Made by a program: the position numbers and the translations under genes
Part shown: piece by piece, positions 16,341 to 25,499 of the stretch
How positions within the stretch are numbered: the stretch's first letter is position 1
Layout: each line of letters starts with the position of its first letter
Notes under the pieces: generated by a model
Seen by the model: only the letters and a program-made list of their open reading frames with translations
Told to the model about the DNA's origin: nothing
The model's database searches: none
Origin: Ornithinimicrobium cavernae
GTDB lineage: Bacteria; Actinomycetota; Actinomycetes; Actinomycetales; Dermatophilaceae
NCBI RefSeq assembly: GCF_003121625.1
Contig: NZ_QDDJ01000012.1
Location: 62,001-126,000, forward strand
Direction: 5' to 3'
Length of the DNA stretch: 64,000 bases

Positions 16341-17972
16341 TCACGCCTGCAGACGCTTCCAGAGCAGGGCGACGTGGAGTGCGGCCCGCGACTCGGGATC
16401 GTCCAGCGAGACACCGAGGCACTCCTCGAGCCGGTGGAGGCGGGCGTAGAGGGACTGCCGGCTCAGGTGCCCCGCGCGCGCGACCTTGCTCTTGTTGCCG
16501 CCGTGTCGCAGGTAGAGCTCCAGCAGATCCAGCCCCCACGTCGGACGTCCGGCGAGCAGCGGCCCGAGCTCGGTCTGGGCGAAGGTCCGCACCCGGGGGT
16601 TGTCCGCCAGCAGCGCCACCAGCCCACGGAGACGGATGTCCTCGAAGCGGTAGAACGGCAGCTCCCTGGTCTCCGTGGCAGCGGCGGTGCGCGCCACGTC
16701 GGCGGACTCGGCGACTCCCGCCGCGCCACCGGTCAGGGACTCCTGCGCTGGTCCCACACCGACGGTCCAGGCACCGACCGCACGCGGTTCCCTGGGGCCG
16801 CGACGGCTGGCGTCGCCTGACCGACCGGTCCGCTCCCTGACGCTGCCGACCAGGCGGGTCAGCGTCTCGTCCACGTCTGCCTGCTGGCCGAGGCCGAGCA
16901 GCAGTGCGAAGGTGCCGGTGCGGAGGGCGGCGGCGAAGACGCTGCTCACCAACGGGCGCGCGGCGCCCAGCCAACCGTCCAGCAGGGCCTGTTCCCGCAT
17001 CTGCAGCTGTGTCAGGTCCTCGTCCACCCCTGGCGTCAGGTGCACCGCGACGGGGACATAGAGGTCCGCCGCACGCAGCCCCAACGCGGCCGCCCGGGTG
17101 CGTGCCTCGTCCTCGGTCAGGTCACCGGCAACCAGCGCCTGGAGGAAACCGGCCTGTGCCCGCTGCAGCAGGTCCGCCTCGTCACGTGCCGCCATCCGCG
17201 CCAGGGTCAGTGCCTGACCGGCCCGCTCCAGCACGAGCATCGCCTCCGCGTCGTCCGGGTCCACCCCCGGCGAGACGAGCCGCCCCCAGACGTGTCCGCC
17301 CGCGACGACAGCCACCTGACCCTCGGTCTCGGCCCTGTGGGTCAGTCGTTCCGAGGCGTACTCGCCGTCCCCGTCTGCGGGGGCACTGAGCAGCATCCGG
17401 TGGGCGACGTCCTCCAGGACGACGGGCCGGTCGAGCAGCCGAGCGGTGATCTCGACGATCCGCTGCTCGTCTGCCGACTCGAGGTTGAGCTGGGTGAAGA
17501 TCTCGTGCACGCGGCGTGACCGCTCGACACGGGCCAGCTGCTCGCCGATGAGGAGCCGGTGCGCAGCCTGGGTGACCCGGACGAACTTGATCCGGCGGCG
17601 CAGGACGACCACCGGGAGGGTGAGCCCCTCGACCGCCTCCTGAACCGCCGCCAGTGCGGCCTCGTCGGGCCGCCCCTGCTCGTCCACCAACTCGATCAGC
17701 GCGGCGGCGGCCCCTCCATCCTCGAGTCCCTGGAGGAAGCGGTGCACCCGCACGGCCGAGGTCCGGAAGCCGCCCGCTGTGCTGAGCACCACCTCGCCGC
17801 CCTCGATGAGGGCCCCGACGCCCTCTGCGTCGGCCACGTGCACCCAGCGCACGGGCCGGTTGAGCTGCGCCTCGCCGTTGATGATCTCCGGCCCCCCGAA
17901 ACGGACCTCGTCCAGCTCGAGGACCGCGCGGACGGTCAACCGCTCGTCGGCCTCGCCGGGTGCCACGATCAC
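16341..17972 (-). CDS. PucR family transcriptional regulator
   Basis: The product has 543 residues in three parts. An N-terminal PucR ligand-binding domain covers about 12-140. A central GGDEF-like/CdaR region covers about 290-420. A C-terminal helix-turn-helix reads YLRHGGNKSKVARAGHLSRQSLYARLHRLEE near residue 500, split here only for description. PucR proteins typically activate purine, amino-acid or polyamine catabolism. It is divergent from the mmsA operon, which is therefore its likely target. The inverted repeat GTGTCA...TGACAC (17982-18012) between them is a possible binding site. Confidence 0.88.
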   Translation of the reverse strand: MIVAPGEADERLTVRAVLELDEVRFGGPEIINGEAQLNRPVRWVHVADAEGVGALIEGGEVVLSTAGGFRTSAVRVHRFLQGLEDGGAAAALIELVDEQGRPDEAALAAVQEAVEGLTLPVVVLRRRIKFVRVTQAAHRLLIGEQLARVERSRRVHEIFTQLNLESADEQRIVEITARLLDRPVVLEDVAHRMLLSAPADGDGEYASERLTHRAETEGQVAVVAGGHVWGRLVSPGVDPDDAEAMLVLERAGQALTLARMAARDEADLLQRAQAGFLQALVAGDLTEDEARTRAAALGLRAADLYVPVAVHLTPGVDEDLTQLQMREQALLDGWLGAARPLVSSVFAAALRTGTFALLLGLGQQADVDETLTRLVGSVRERTGRSGDASRRGPREPRAVGAWTVGVGPAQESLTGGAAGVAESADVARTAAATETRELPFYRFEDIRLRGLVALLADNPRVRTFAQTELGPLLAGRPTWGLDLLELYLRHGGNKSKVARAGHLSRQSLYARLHRLEECLGVSLDDPESRAALHVALLWKRLQA

Positions 17973-17981
17973 GTGGACAGT

Positions 17982-18012
17982 GTGTCATGCAGCGTGCACA
18001 AAGACCTGACAC
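17982..18012. promoter_or_regulatory. Possible PucR operator in the pucR-mmsA intergenic region
   Basis: GTGTCA and TGACAC form perfect 6-base arms separated by 19 bases in the 130-base gap between the divergent genes. Arm spacing of about 25 bases centre to centre would put both half-sites on one face of the helix. No known PucR consensus was available for comparison. Confidence 0.3.
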
Positions 18013-18102
18013 CCTGTCGCTGCCGCTCGCGCCCGGCACGCGTCAGACTCAGGGACACTCGGCAGCCCAGCGCGCCCCCACACCGCCATCGAAGGAGATC
18101 GG

Positions 18103-19596
18103 ATGCAGACCGTCGGACACTGGATCAACGGCCAGGCCGCACCCCCGCGGCAGGATGCCCGCCTCGGGGACGTCTACAACCCGGCGACGGGCAAGGTGGT
18201 CCGCCGCGTCGAGCTGGCCACCGCCGACCAGGTTCGCGAGGCGATCACGGTCGCCGCGCAGACCTTCCCGACCTGGCGTGAGACGTCCCTGAGCAAGCGG
18301 ACGGGGATCGTCTTCCGCTTCCGCGAGCTGCTCAACGAGCGCAAGGACGAGCTGGCCGCGATCATCACCGAGGAGCATGGCAAGGTCCTCAGCGACGCCC
18401 TGGGCGAGGTGAGTCGCGGACAGGAGGTCGTCGAGTTCGCCTGTGGCATCCCGCACCTGCTCAAGGGCGGCTTCACCGAGAACGCCTCCACCGGCGTGGA
18501 CGTGCACTCCGTGCGCCAGCCGCTGGGCGTGAGCGCGATCATCGCGCCCTTCAACTTCCCGGCCATGGTGCCGATGTGGTTCTTCCCGGTCGCCATCGCC
18601 GCCGGCAACACGGTCGTGCTCAAGCCCTCCGAGAAGGACCCCTCGGCCGCCAACTGGATGGCCGAGCTGTGGAGGGAGGCCGGGCTGCCCGACGGTGTGT
18701 TCAACGTCGTACACGGCGACAAGGAGGCGGTCGACACCCTGCTCACCGACCCGCAGGTCGCCTCCGTGTCGTTCGTGGGCTCGACCCCGATCGCGAAGTA
18801 CGTCTACGAGCAGGCCACCGCGGCCGGCAAGCGGGTCCAGGCCCTCGGCGGCGCCAAGAACCACATGCTGGTGCTCCCCGATGCCGATCTGGACCTGGCT
18901 GCGGACGCCGCAGTGAGCGCGGGCTACGGCGCCGCGGGTGAGCGCTGCATGGCGATCTCAGCCGTCGTGGCCGTGGACTCGGTTGCTGACGAGCTGGTCG
19001 CCAAGATCGCCGAGCGCGCCAAGGGGCTGCGCGTCGGGGACGGCACGCGTGAGACAGACATGGGCCCCCTCATCACCGGTGAGCACCGGGACAGGGTGGC
19101 CGGGTACGTCGACGCGGGCGAGCAGGCCGGCGCCGAGGTGGTTCTCGACGGTCGCGACGTCGAACCCGACGCCGACGGATCCGGCTTCTTCCTCAACCCG
19201 ACCCTGCTCGACCAGGTGAAGCCGGACATGACCGTCTACACCGACGAGATCTTCGGTCCGGTGCTGTCCGTCGTCCGGGTCGAGGGCTACGAGGAGGGCC
19301 TGGCGCTCATCAACGCCAACCCCTACGGCAACGGCACGGCGATCTTCACCAATGACGGCGGTGCCGCACGCAAGTTCCAGAACGAGGTCGAGGTCGGGAT
19401 GATCGGCGTCAACGTGCCGATCCCCGTGCCCATGTCCTACTACTCCTTCGGCGGTTGGAAGAACAGCCTGTTCGGCGACACGCACGCCCACGGGATGGAG
19501 GGTGTGCACTTCTTCACCCGCGGCAAGGTCGTGACCACCCGCTGGCTCGACCCGAGCCACGCCGGCCTGCAGCTCGGCTTCCCGACCAACGCCTGA
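18103..19596 (+). CDS. mmsA: CoA-acylating methylmalonate-semialdehyde dehydrogenase
   Basis: The product has 497 residues, the normal length. Hallmarks include APFNFPAMVPMWFFPVA and VVLKPSEKDP in the NAD site, FVGSTPIAKYVYE, and the catalytic cysteine at about 282 in GAAGERCMAISA. The GERCMA context and MPMWFFP-like string separate MMSDH from other aldehyde dehydrogenases. It converts methylmalonate semialdehyde or malonate semialdehyde to propionyl-CoA or acetyl-CoA, in valine, beta-alanine, uracil or inositol breakdown. The GAAGGAG site precedes the ATG. It is the first gene of the operon. Confidence 0.93.
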   Translation: MQTVGHWINGQAAPPRQDARLGDVYNPATGKVVRRVELATADQVREAITVAAQTFPTWRETSLSKRTGIVFRFRELLNERKDELAAIITEEHGKVLSDALGEVSRGQEVVEFACGIPHLLKGGFTENASTGVDVHSVRQPLGVSAIIAPFNFPAMVPMWFFPVAIAAGNTVVLKPSEKDPSAANWMAELWREAGLPDGVFNVVHGDKEAVDTLLTDPQVASVSFVGSTPIAKYVYEQATAAGKRVQALGGAKNHMLVLPDADLDLAADAAVSAGYGAAGERCMAISAVVAVDSVADELVAKIAERAKGLRVGDGTRETDMGPLITGEHRDRVAGYVDAGEQAGAEVVLDGRDVEPDADGSGFFLNPTLLDQVKPDMTVYTDEIFGPVLSVVRVEGYEEGLALINANPYGNGTAIFTNDGGAARKFQNEVEVGMIGVNVPIPVPMSYYSFGGWKNSLFGDTHAHGMEGVHFFTRGKVVTTRWLDPSHAGLQLGFPTNA

Positions 19597-19622
19597 GACC
19601 CGAAGACGCGAGAGGAACAACC

Positions 19623-20990
19623 ATGACCGTAGAGACGACCGCGGTGACGCGCACCGACATCGAGAACGGGCGCCGGGCCTATGAGCTCGACCGCGCGCAC
19701 GTCTTCCATTCCTGGCAGGCACAGGCGCCGTTCCAGCCGATGACCGTGCTGGCCGCCTCGGGCTCCCACGTGTGGGACGGCGAGGGCAACCGGCTGCTCG
19801 ACCTGTCCTCGCAGCTGGTCAACACCAACATCGGCCATCAGCACCCCGCCGTCGTGGCGGCCGTGCAGGAGCAGGCCGGCCGACTGTGCACGATCGCGCC
19901 GCAGCACGTCAACGACGCCCGCTCCGAGGCCGCGCGCCTCATCACCGAGCTGACGCCCGCCGGGCTGGACAAGGTGTTCTTCACCAACGGCGGGGCCGAC
20001 GGCAACGAGCACGCCATCCGCATGGCGCGACTGCACACGGGGCGGCACAAGGTGCTCTCCGCGTACCGCAGCTACCACGGCGGCACGCAGCTCGCGGTCA
20101 ACGTCACCGGCGACCCCCGCCGCTTCGCCAACGACTACTCGGCCGAGGGAGTCGTGCACTTCATGCCGGCCTACCTCTACCGCAGCTACTTCGGCTCCAC
20201 GACCGAGGAGGAGGAGACCGCCCGGGCCCTGCGCCACCTCGAGGACCTGATCGTCCTCGAGGGCCCCAGCAACATCGCCGCCCTCATCCTGGAGACCATC
20301 CCGGGCACCGCGGGCATCTACCTGCCACCGGCCGGCTACCTCGCCGGGGTCCGCGAGCTCACGCGGCGCTACGGCATCGTCCTCATCCTCGACGAGGTGA
20401 TGGCGGGCTTCGGCCGGGCCGGCGCCTGGTTCGCGTTCGACCACTGGGACATCACGCCCGACCTGATCACCTTCGCCAAGGGCGTCAACTCCGGCTATGT
20501 CCCGCTGGGTGGAGTAGTCATCAACTCCGAGATCGCGGCGACCTTCGACGAGCGTGTCTACCCGGGCGGTCTGACCTACTCCGGCCACCCGTTGGCGTGC
20601 GCCGCCGCTGTCGCCACGATCACGGCGATGCGCGAGGAGGGCATGATCGACAACGCGGCCCGTCTGGGACGCGAGGTCATCGGTCCGCGCCTGCGCGAGA
20701 TCGCCGAGCGCCACCCCAGCGTGGGCGACGTCCGGGGCACCGGCTGCTTCTGGGCGGTCGAGCTGGTCCGGAACCGCGAGACCAGGGAACCCCTGGCCGA
20801 GTACGGTGGCAGCTCACCGGCCATGGCAGAGCTGACGAAGGCGCTCAGGGCCGGCGGCATCCTGCCGTTCGTCAACTTCAACCGCGTCCACATCGTCCCA
20901 CCGCTGAACATTAGCGACGAGGACATCCTGGCCGGCCTGGCAGTGCTCGACGAGGCCCTGAAGGTGGCCGACGCACACGTGGTGGACTGA
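19623..20990 (+). CDS. Class III PLP-dependent aminotransferase
   Basis: The product has 455 residues. Conserved elements are LLDLSSQLVNTNIGHQHP, FFTNGGADGNEHAIRMAR, LILDEVMAGFGRAG (the Asp that binds the pyridine nitrogen) and the Schiff-base lysine in ITFAKGVNSGY. The family transfers omega-amino groups, for example from beta-alanine or taurine to pyruvate. Directly after mmsA, the natural inference is that it makes the semialdehyde that MmsA oxidises. AGAGGAA precedes the ATG, and the gap from mmsA is only 26 bases. Confidence 0.9.
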   Translation: MTVETTAVTRTDIENGRRAYELDRAHVFHSWQAQAPFQPMTVLAASGSHVWDGEGNRLLDLSSQLVNTNIGHQHPAVVAAVQEQAGRLCTIAPQHVNDARSEAARLITELTPAGLDKVFFTNGGADGNEHAIRMARLHTGRHKVLSAYRSYHGGTQLAVNVTGDPRRFANDYSAEGVVHFMPAYLYRSYFGSTTEEEETARALRHLEDLIVLEGPSNIAALILETIPGTAGIYLPPAGYLAGVRELTRRYGIVLILDEVMAGFGRAGAWFAFDHWDITPDLITFAKGVNSGYVPLGGVVINSEIAATFDERVYPGGLTYSGHPLACAAAVATITAMREEGMIDNAARLGREVIGPRLREIAERHPSVGDVRGTGCFWAVELVRNRETREPLAEYGGSSPAMAELTKALRAGGILPFVNFNRVHIVPPLNISDEDILAGLAVLDEALKVADAHVVD

Positions 20991-21039
20991 GCAACCCCAC
21001 ACCGGCCTTCGGCTCACGAGAGCGACAGAGGAGAACGAC

Positions 21040-21180
21040 ATGTTTGGGTTACCGGCAACGACGACGGCCATCATGATCGGCGTCCTGGGATTCTGGGTCG
21101 TCTACACCGTGGTCTTCTACATCAGTACCAGCAACTGGTCTGTCGAGGACGCTGAGGACGACCACGAGGAGGTGTCCTGA
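21040..21180 (+). CDS. Symporter small accessory protein
   Basis: The product has 46 residues: a single membrane helix (about residues 8-29, IMIGVLGFWVVYTVVFYI) followed by an acidic tail rich in Glu and Asp. GAGGAGAA lies just before the ATG. Its stop overlaps the symporter start (TGATG). Tiny one-helix proteins in this position are known partners of sodium:solute symporters. It was found by reading the gap; it is short but well supported by its context. Confidence 0.8.
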   Translation: MFGLPATTTAIMIGVLGFWVVYTVVFYISTSNWSVEDAEDDHEEVS

Positions 21181-22727
21181 TGAGTATCGAGCTGGGGTTC
21201 CTCGTCCTCTACTTTGCTGCGATGCTCGGCATCGGCGTGTGGGCGGCCCGCAGGAAGAGCGCAACGACGGAGGGTTTCCTGCTCGCCGACCGCAGCCTCG
21301 GACCGGCGGTGACCGCGCTCCGCCTGCAGAGCTCCTCGATGTCGGGCTACATGTTCCTGGGCGCCGGTTCCCTCGGCTACACCCAGGGCTACTTCGGCAT
21401 GTGGTACGCCCTCGGCGACGTGGGCGGCGGGGTGCTCAACCTGTCGATCCTCGGGCGACGGATGCGCAAGCTGTCCGCGATGCTGGGGTCGATCACCTCG
21501 ATCGGCTACCTGGAGCACCGCTACCCCTCCCCGTGGATCCGGGCGATCGCCGCGTCGGTCGCGCTGTTCTGCATGTTCTTCTATGTCCTTGCCCAGTTCC
21601 TCGCCGGTGGCCAGGGCCTGGCCATGGTCACGGGGCTGTCGGTCAACGTCTCGTTGGTGATCGCCGTCGGTGTCATCGTCGGCTACACCTTCCTCGGCGG
21701 CTACCTGGCTGTCGCGTACACGGACTTCGTCCAGGCGATCATCATGGTGATCGGGATGCTGTGGATCCTCATCGCCACCCTCCAGTACGTCGGTGGCCTC
21801 ACCGCGGGCCACGAGGCCCTGGGTGCCCTCGACCCGGACCTGCTCACCATGTGGGGGGCCGAGCAGCAGTACCTGGGCCAGTGGGGCATCATCATCGGCG
21901 CCGTCCTCATCTTCTCCATCGGCTACATGGGTTGGCCGCACGTCAACGTCAGCCACATGGCGATGAAGCAGCCGTCGGTCGCGCGCCGGGCCGGGCTCTA
22001 CGCCACGACCTTCAACCTGCTGTTCATCCCCGCGGCCTACCTCATCGGCATGATGGGCCTGCTCGTCGTCCCCAACCTGGACAACCCCGAGCTGGCGATC
22101 TTCGAGGTCGCCGAGACCGTCCTGCCGTCCTTTGCGCTGGGCGTCGTCATGGCGGCCATCATGGCGGCCATCATGTCCACCGCCGACGCGCTGCTCCTGC
22201 AGGCCGGCACCATCGCCTCGCACGACCTGTGGGGCCGGTTCCGCAAGAAGAAGATGGACGAGCGCACCGCCGTGACCGTCTCCCGCATCACGGTGCTGCT
22301 GCTGGCCGTCGTCGGCACGATCCTGGCCATCACCGAGCCGCCGGGTGTGTTCGACATCGTCGTGTTTGCGACGAGTGTGCTCGGCGCGGCCTTCGTGCCG
22401 GTCTACGTGTGCGCCGTGTGGTGGAAGAAGGCGAACACGCCCGGGGCCCTCGCCTCGATCGTCGTCGGCACTGTGGCCGCCGTCCTGGCACAGGTGGCCG
22501 GCTCGAGCGACACGATCGGCTTCGACTCCATGGGGATCGGCATCACCTGCTCGGTGATCGCCATCGTCGTCGTCTCGCTGCTCACGCAGCGCTCCCACCC
22601 CGTGCCCGACCGCGTCCTCCGTGCCGTGGAGGAGACCGCACGCGTGCGGCCCGTCCCGGCACGGCTGGCAGCCGGGGAGGATCCCACCCTGTCGGCGCAG
22701 CTGCCCGACCTGGACGACGTGCGGTGA
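21180..22727 (+). CDS. Sodium:solute symporter (SSS family)
   Basis: The product has 515 residues with about 13 membrane segments. Family marks include FLLADRSLGPAVTALRLQSSSMSGYMFLG near the N-terminus (read as two parts), the GYLAVAYTDFVQAIIMVIG signature and the TADALLLQAG sodium-site region. Substrates of this branch include pantothenate, carboxylates and amino acids. Placement after an aminotransferase and mmsA suggests uptake of the amino compound degraded by the operon. The C-terminal 60 residues are cytoplasmic. Confidence 0.9.
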   Translation: MSIELGFLVLYFAAMLGIGVWAARRKSATTEGFLLADRSLGPAVTALRLQSSSMSGYMFLGAGSLGYTQGYFGMWYALGDVGGGVLNLSILGRRMRKLSAMLGSITSIGYLEHRYPSPWIRAIAASVALFCMFFYVLAQFLAGGQGLAMVTGLSVNVSLVIAVGVIVGYTFLGGYLAVAYTDFVQAIIMVIGMLWILIATLQYVGGLTAGHEALGALDPDLLTMWGAEQQYLGQWGIIIGAVLIFSIGYMGWPHVNVSHMAMKQPSVARRAGLYATTFNLLFIPAAYLIGMMGLLVVPNLDNPELAIFEVAETVLPSFALGVVMAAIMAAIMSTADALLLQAGTIASHDLWGRFRKKKMDERTAVTVSRITVLLLAVVGTILAITEPPGVFDIVVFATSVLGAAFVPVYVCAVWWKKANTPGALASIVVGTVAAVLAQVAGSSDTIGFDSMGIGITCSVIAIVVVSLLTQRSHPVPDRVLRAVEETARVRPVPARLAAGEDPTLSAQLPDLDDVR

Positions 22728-23314
22728 CGCCGGGCGGCAGCGACCTGGCGCTGACCGCGCCTCCGGAGCTCGTGTGGCCAGCGGTGGTGGCGCCGGAGGA
22801 CGCGATCCGCACGGTCGCCCGCCGGCTGCACCCGGGTGTCGACCTGGCCGCACGCCTCTATCACCACCCGTTCCTCGGGATGATGTTCCTGTGCGGTGCC
22901 CCGGTGCGCAGGTTCAGGTCACGGACCGGCGCCGGACAGGTCCTGGCGGCTGTGGTCGTCGACCTGGTGGGTGGTCGCGCCTACCTGAGCGACCCGTGGA
23001 ACGACGAGGACTTCACCACCCGGGCCGCCGCCCTAGGGGTGGCCGGCCCCGCAGCCACGACCCGCGGTGCTGCACCGGTGCGGGGCCCGGCGCCGCGCCT
23101 GCGCGAGGCAGAGGCGGTCGCGGCCGGCCGTTCCCTGCTCCCGGGCGTGCTGGCCCGGCGCCGCCGACTCGACCCGGTCGGTCCGGCCGAGCTGGCGGCG
23201 CCACTGATCTACTTCGGCAAACCGAACTGGTGGGTCACCGGTCGGGACGGTGACCGCAGCATCGAGGTGGTCGTCGATGCCCTGAGCGGACGACACTACG
23301 TCGCCTCGGCCTGA
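22724..23314 (+). CDS. Unrecognised protein coupled to the symporter
   Basis: The product has 196 residues and starts with GTG overlapping the symporter stop (GTGA). There is no signal peptide or membrane segment. Recognisable features are a possible beta-sheet C-terminus (PLIYFGKPNWWVTGRDGD then VVDALSGRHYV), which resembles a PepSY-like strand pattern, and an Arg/Ala-rich middle. I do not recognise a family. Its coupling suggests a role in the uptake or catabolism unit. Confidence 0.65.
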   Translation: MTPGGSDLALTAPPELVWPAVVAPEDAIRTVARRLHPGVDLAARLYHHPFLGMMFLCGAPVRRFRSRTGAGQVLAAVVVDLVGGRAYLSDPWNDEDFTTRAAALGVAGPAATTRGAAPVRGPAPRLREAEAVAAGRSLLPGVLARRRRLDPVGPAELAAPLIYFGKPNWWVTGRDGDRSIEVVVDALSGRHYVASA

Positions 23315-23391
23315 GCACCGGACCTGCACCCCGCTGCGCGGCACGGTCTACCAGCGAGCAGGGCCCGGCTCGCCCCTCTCCGACGCCCGGG

Positions 23392-23841
23392 TCAGCCGCA
23401 CCAGCGGAACGCGGAGTTCCACGTGGCGTCGTCCTTGCTGCTGTCCCTGTTGGGTCCCATGACGAAGCCGCCGTACCTCACACAGTGACCGTCCGTGCCG
23501 TTGCGGTAGGCGCCCCCGGCGTAGTGCTCGTACCAGCCGTCGTCGTAGGAGATGTTGTTGCGATCGCGATCCACCACCAGGAAGGTGCCGGTGAAGCGCT
23601 TGCCCTTGGCGTAGTTGTAGGTCATGGCGCAGTTCTGTCCGCCGTTGCGGGGCGAGTACCACAGCTCGACCCGGCCGATCGTGTTGCCGTAGCCGTTGAC
23701 CAGTGGCTTGTGATGGATCCGGGTGCCGATGCAGGAGTCGCGGACAAGACCCTTCTCGGCGGCCGATGCGGAGGTCGCGGTGCCTGCCATCATGGTGGCC
23801 GAAAGTACCAGCGAGGTGAGTACGGCGGTCAGTTTCTTCAC
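23392..23841 (-). CDS. Secreted small cysteine-containing protein
   Basis: The product has 149 residues and begins with GTG after GAGGAAA. A signal peptide (MKKLTAVLTS then a hydrophobic core) should be cut after ATSASA at about residue 27. The mature 120 residues have four cysteines (about 37, 71, 120 and 148), enough for two disulfides, and many Tyr, Trp and Gly. The overall pattern is loosely like actinobacterial spore-associated protein A; the match is weak. The function is unknown. It is a single-gene unit beside the tRNA cluster. Confidence 0.75.
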   Translation of the reverse strand: MKKLTAVLTSLVLSATMMAGTATSASAAEKGLVRDSCIGTRIHHKPLVNGYGNTIGRVELWYSPRNGGQNCAMTYNYAKGKRFTGTFLVVDRDRNNISYDDGWYEHYAGGAYRNGTDGHCVRYGGFVMGPNRDSSKDDATWNSAFRWCG

Positions 23842-23931
23842 GGAGTTTCCTCTCGGTCGCAGTGGGACAGGACGAGAGGATAGTCGGAACTTCACGTCGT
23901 GAACGACAGGAACGGCCCCAGAGACGACGCT

Positions 23932-23960
23932 GCCCCCGACCTGTCGGACAGGCCAGGGGC
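23932..23960 (-). terminator. Hairpin downstream of the tRNA cluster
   Basis: On the minus strand GCCCC and GGGGC plus CCTG and CAGG form a stem interrupted by a small internal loop, around a TCCGA loop. It begins 8 bases after the CCA end of tRNA-Val, a suitable place to end the tRNA transcript. Confidence 0.5.
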
Positions 23961-23967
23961 GTTGTGT

Positions 23968-24042
23968 TGGTGGGCGATACTGGGTTTGAACCAGTGACCT
24001 CTTCCGTGTCAAGGAAGCGCGCTACCACTGCGCCAATCGCCC
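23968..24042 (-). tRNA. tRNA-Val (GAC)
   Basis: The gene folds as a cloverleaf. The acceptor stem is GGGCGAT with ATCGCCC, the anticodon stem is CTTCC/GGAAG with loop TTGACAC (anticodon GAC), and the T-loop is GGTTCAAAC. The discriminator is A and CCA is encoded. It is the last gene of a three-tRNA cluster. Confidence 0.95.
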
Positions 24043-24062
24043 TAGTCGGGTGGAGCTGTGCG

Positions 24063-24133
24063 AGGTGGCGACGGGATTTGAACCCGTGTAGACGGCTTTG
24101 CAGGCCGTTGCCTCGCCTCTCGGCCACGCCACC
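24063..24133 (-). tRNA. tRNA-Cys (GCA)
   Basis: The acceptor stem is GGTGGCG/CGCCACC, the anticodon stem ACGGC/GCCGT with loop CTGCAAA (anticodon GCA), and the T-arm GGGTTCAAATCCC. The discriminator U is the expected identity base for tRNA-Cys. CCA is not encoded. Confidence 0.95.
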
Positions 24134-24160
24134 GTAGAGGCATCTGGGATTGTGCCTCCG

Positions 24161-24233
24161 AGCGGACGACCGGGTTCGAACCGGCGACCTCAACCTTGGC
24201 AAGGTTGCGCTCTACCAACTGAGCTACGTCCGC
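24161..24233 (-). tRNA. tRNA-Gly (GCC)
   Basis: The acceptor stem is GCGGACG paired with CGTCCGC, the anticodon stem CAACC/GGTTG with loop TTGCCAA (anticodon GCC), and the T-arm CCGGTTCGAACCCGG. The discriminator is U, as expected for Gly. CCA is not encoded. It is first in the cluster in transcription order. Confidence 0.95.
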
Positions 24234-24307
24234 AACTTCCCTCGGGTGTTCCCCTCAGGCGTCACGGAACATTATCTGACGTCTGGGCCAGGAACCAAAT
24301 CCGCGTG

Positions 24308-25330
24308 TCAGGACGGCGGTGCGGGCGTGTCGCGGCGCGGCAGTCGCTCGGGATCCTCGCGGTCCTCAATGTGCGACAGAGGCTGCGGCGGCTCGCTCGA
24401 CCGCACCTGGTCCCACCAGTCCCCCGCGCGCCCGATCGGCCCCCGATAGCCCTGGGTCGGCCACAACCGGCGGATGGCGGCGTTGGTCGCCGCCCCGATG
24501 AGGATCGCGAGGGCCACGAGGTAGAACCACGTGAGGACGAGGATGGGCGCCGCCAACGGGCCGAAGATCGTGGCGCCGCCCACCGCCACCGACGCCCACT
24601 GGCGCAGTGCCAGGGAACTGACCAGCCAGATCACCGCCGCGAGAACGGCCCCGGGGAAGTCCCGGTGGAAGGGCGTCTTCTCCTTGGGGGCGTAGTGGTA
24701 GAGCGCCGTCAGCCCCACGAGCGCCAGTCCCCCGACCACGGGCCAGTAGGCGGTCACCAGGACGTCCAGCCGGCTCGGGAGCCACTGCCGCAGCAGCGAC
24801 GGCCCGATGACGGCCAGCGGCACCAGCACCCCGGCCAGCAGGATCGAGCCGACGTAGAGCCCCAGGGACATGGCCCGTGCGCCCACGATGCTGCGCTCAC
24901 CGCTCTGGGCATACATGATCTGGATCGCGTCCATGAAGACGTGCAGGGCCCGGCTGCCGGACCAGAGGCTGATGAGGAACCCGATGGACAGCAGGTCCGC
25001 GCGCCCGCCGGACAGCGTGTCCTGCACCGTCGGGACGATGATCTCGCTCACCACCTGCGGCGTCAGGAACTCGGCACTGAGGCGCTCGATGGCCGCCGTC
25101 ACCTTGGCGACGGACTGCTGGTCGAACTGGCCGCCCAGGAAACCGACCCCCGCCGTGAGGCCGAGGAGCAGCGGCGGGAGGCACAGCAGCATGAAGAACG
25201 CCGCCTCGGCCGACAGGCCCGTCACCCGGTAGCGGAAGCAGATCCGGAACACCTCGATCACCAGCCGGGCCAGGGGCAGGGCGCCGGGCACGGGGGCGAG
25301 CAGCCGCTTGACCCCGCGCCGCACCGTCAT
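24308..25330 (-). CDS. YihY/BrkB family inner membrane protein
   Basis: The product has 340 residues with six membrane helices between about residues 35 and 295. Family marks are LSAEAAFFMLLCLPPLLLG, SIGFLISLWSGSRAL and YHYAPKEKTPFHRDFPGA. The family (formerly called ribonuclease BN) has no firmly established function. The C-terminal 50 residues are polar and disordered. The ATG at 25330 was chosen because the protein family begins just after it; the longer open frame lacks homology-like sequence. Confidence 0.88.
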   Translation of the reverse strand: MTVRRGVKRLLAPVPGALPLARLVIEVFRICFRYRVTGLSAEAAFFMLLCLPPLLLGLTAGVGFLGGQFDQQSVAKVTAAIERLSAEFLTPQVVSEIIVPTVQDTLSGGRADLLSIGFLISLWSGSRALHVFMDAIQIMYAQSGERSIVGARAMSLGLYVGSILLAGVLVPLAVIGPSLLRQWLPSRLDVLVTAYWPVVGGLALVGLTALYHYAPKEKTPFHRDFPGAVLAAVIWLVSSLALRQWASVAVGGATIFGPLAAPILVLTWFYLVALAILIGAATNAAIRRLWPTQGYRGPIGRAGDWWDQVRSSEPPQPLSHIEDREDPERLPRRDTPAPPS

Positions 25331-25499
25331 GCCTCCTACCGTATGGCGCGTGGCCGGCCCGGGTCGGGCAACCCGGCTCGTGCCTCGGCCGGCCGAGGGG
25401 GTCAGGTTAGCGACGGAAAGAGCCGACCCCCCGGCATACTGGACCATGGCGTGGCCGACACCGTCGTCCGGCCCGCACGTCCCCTGCAGAAAGACCTTG

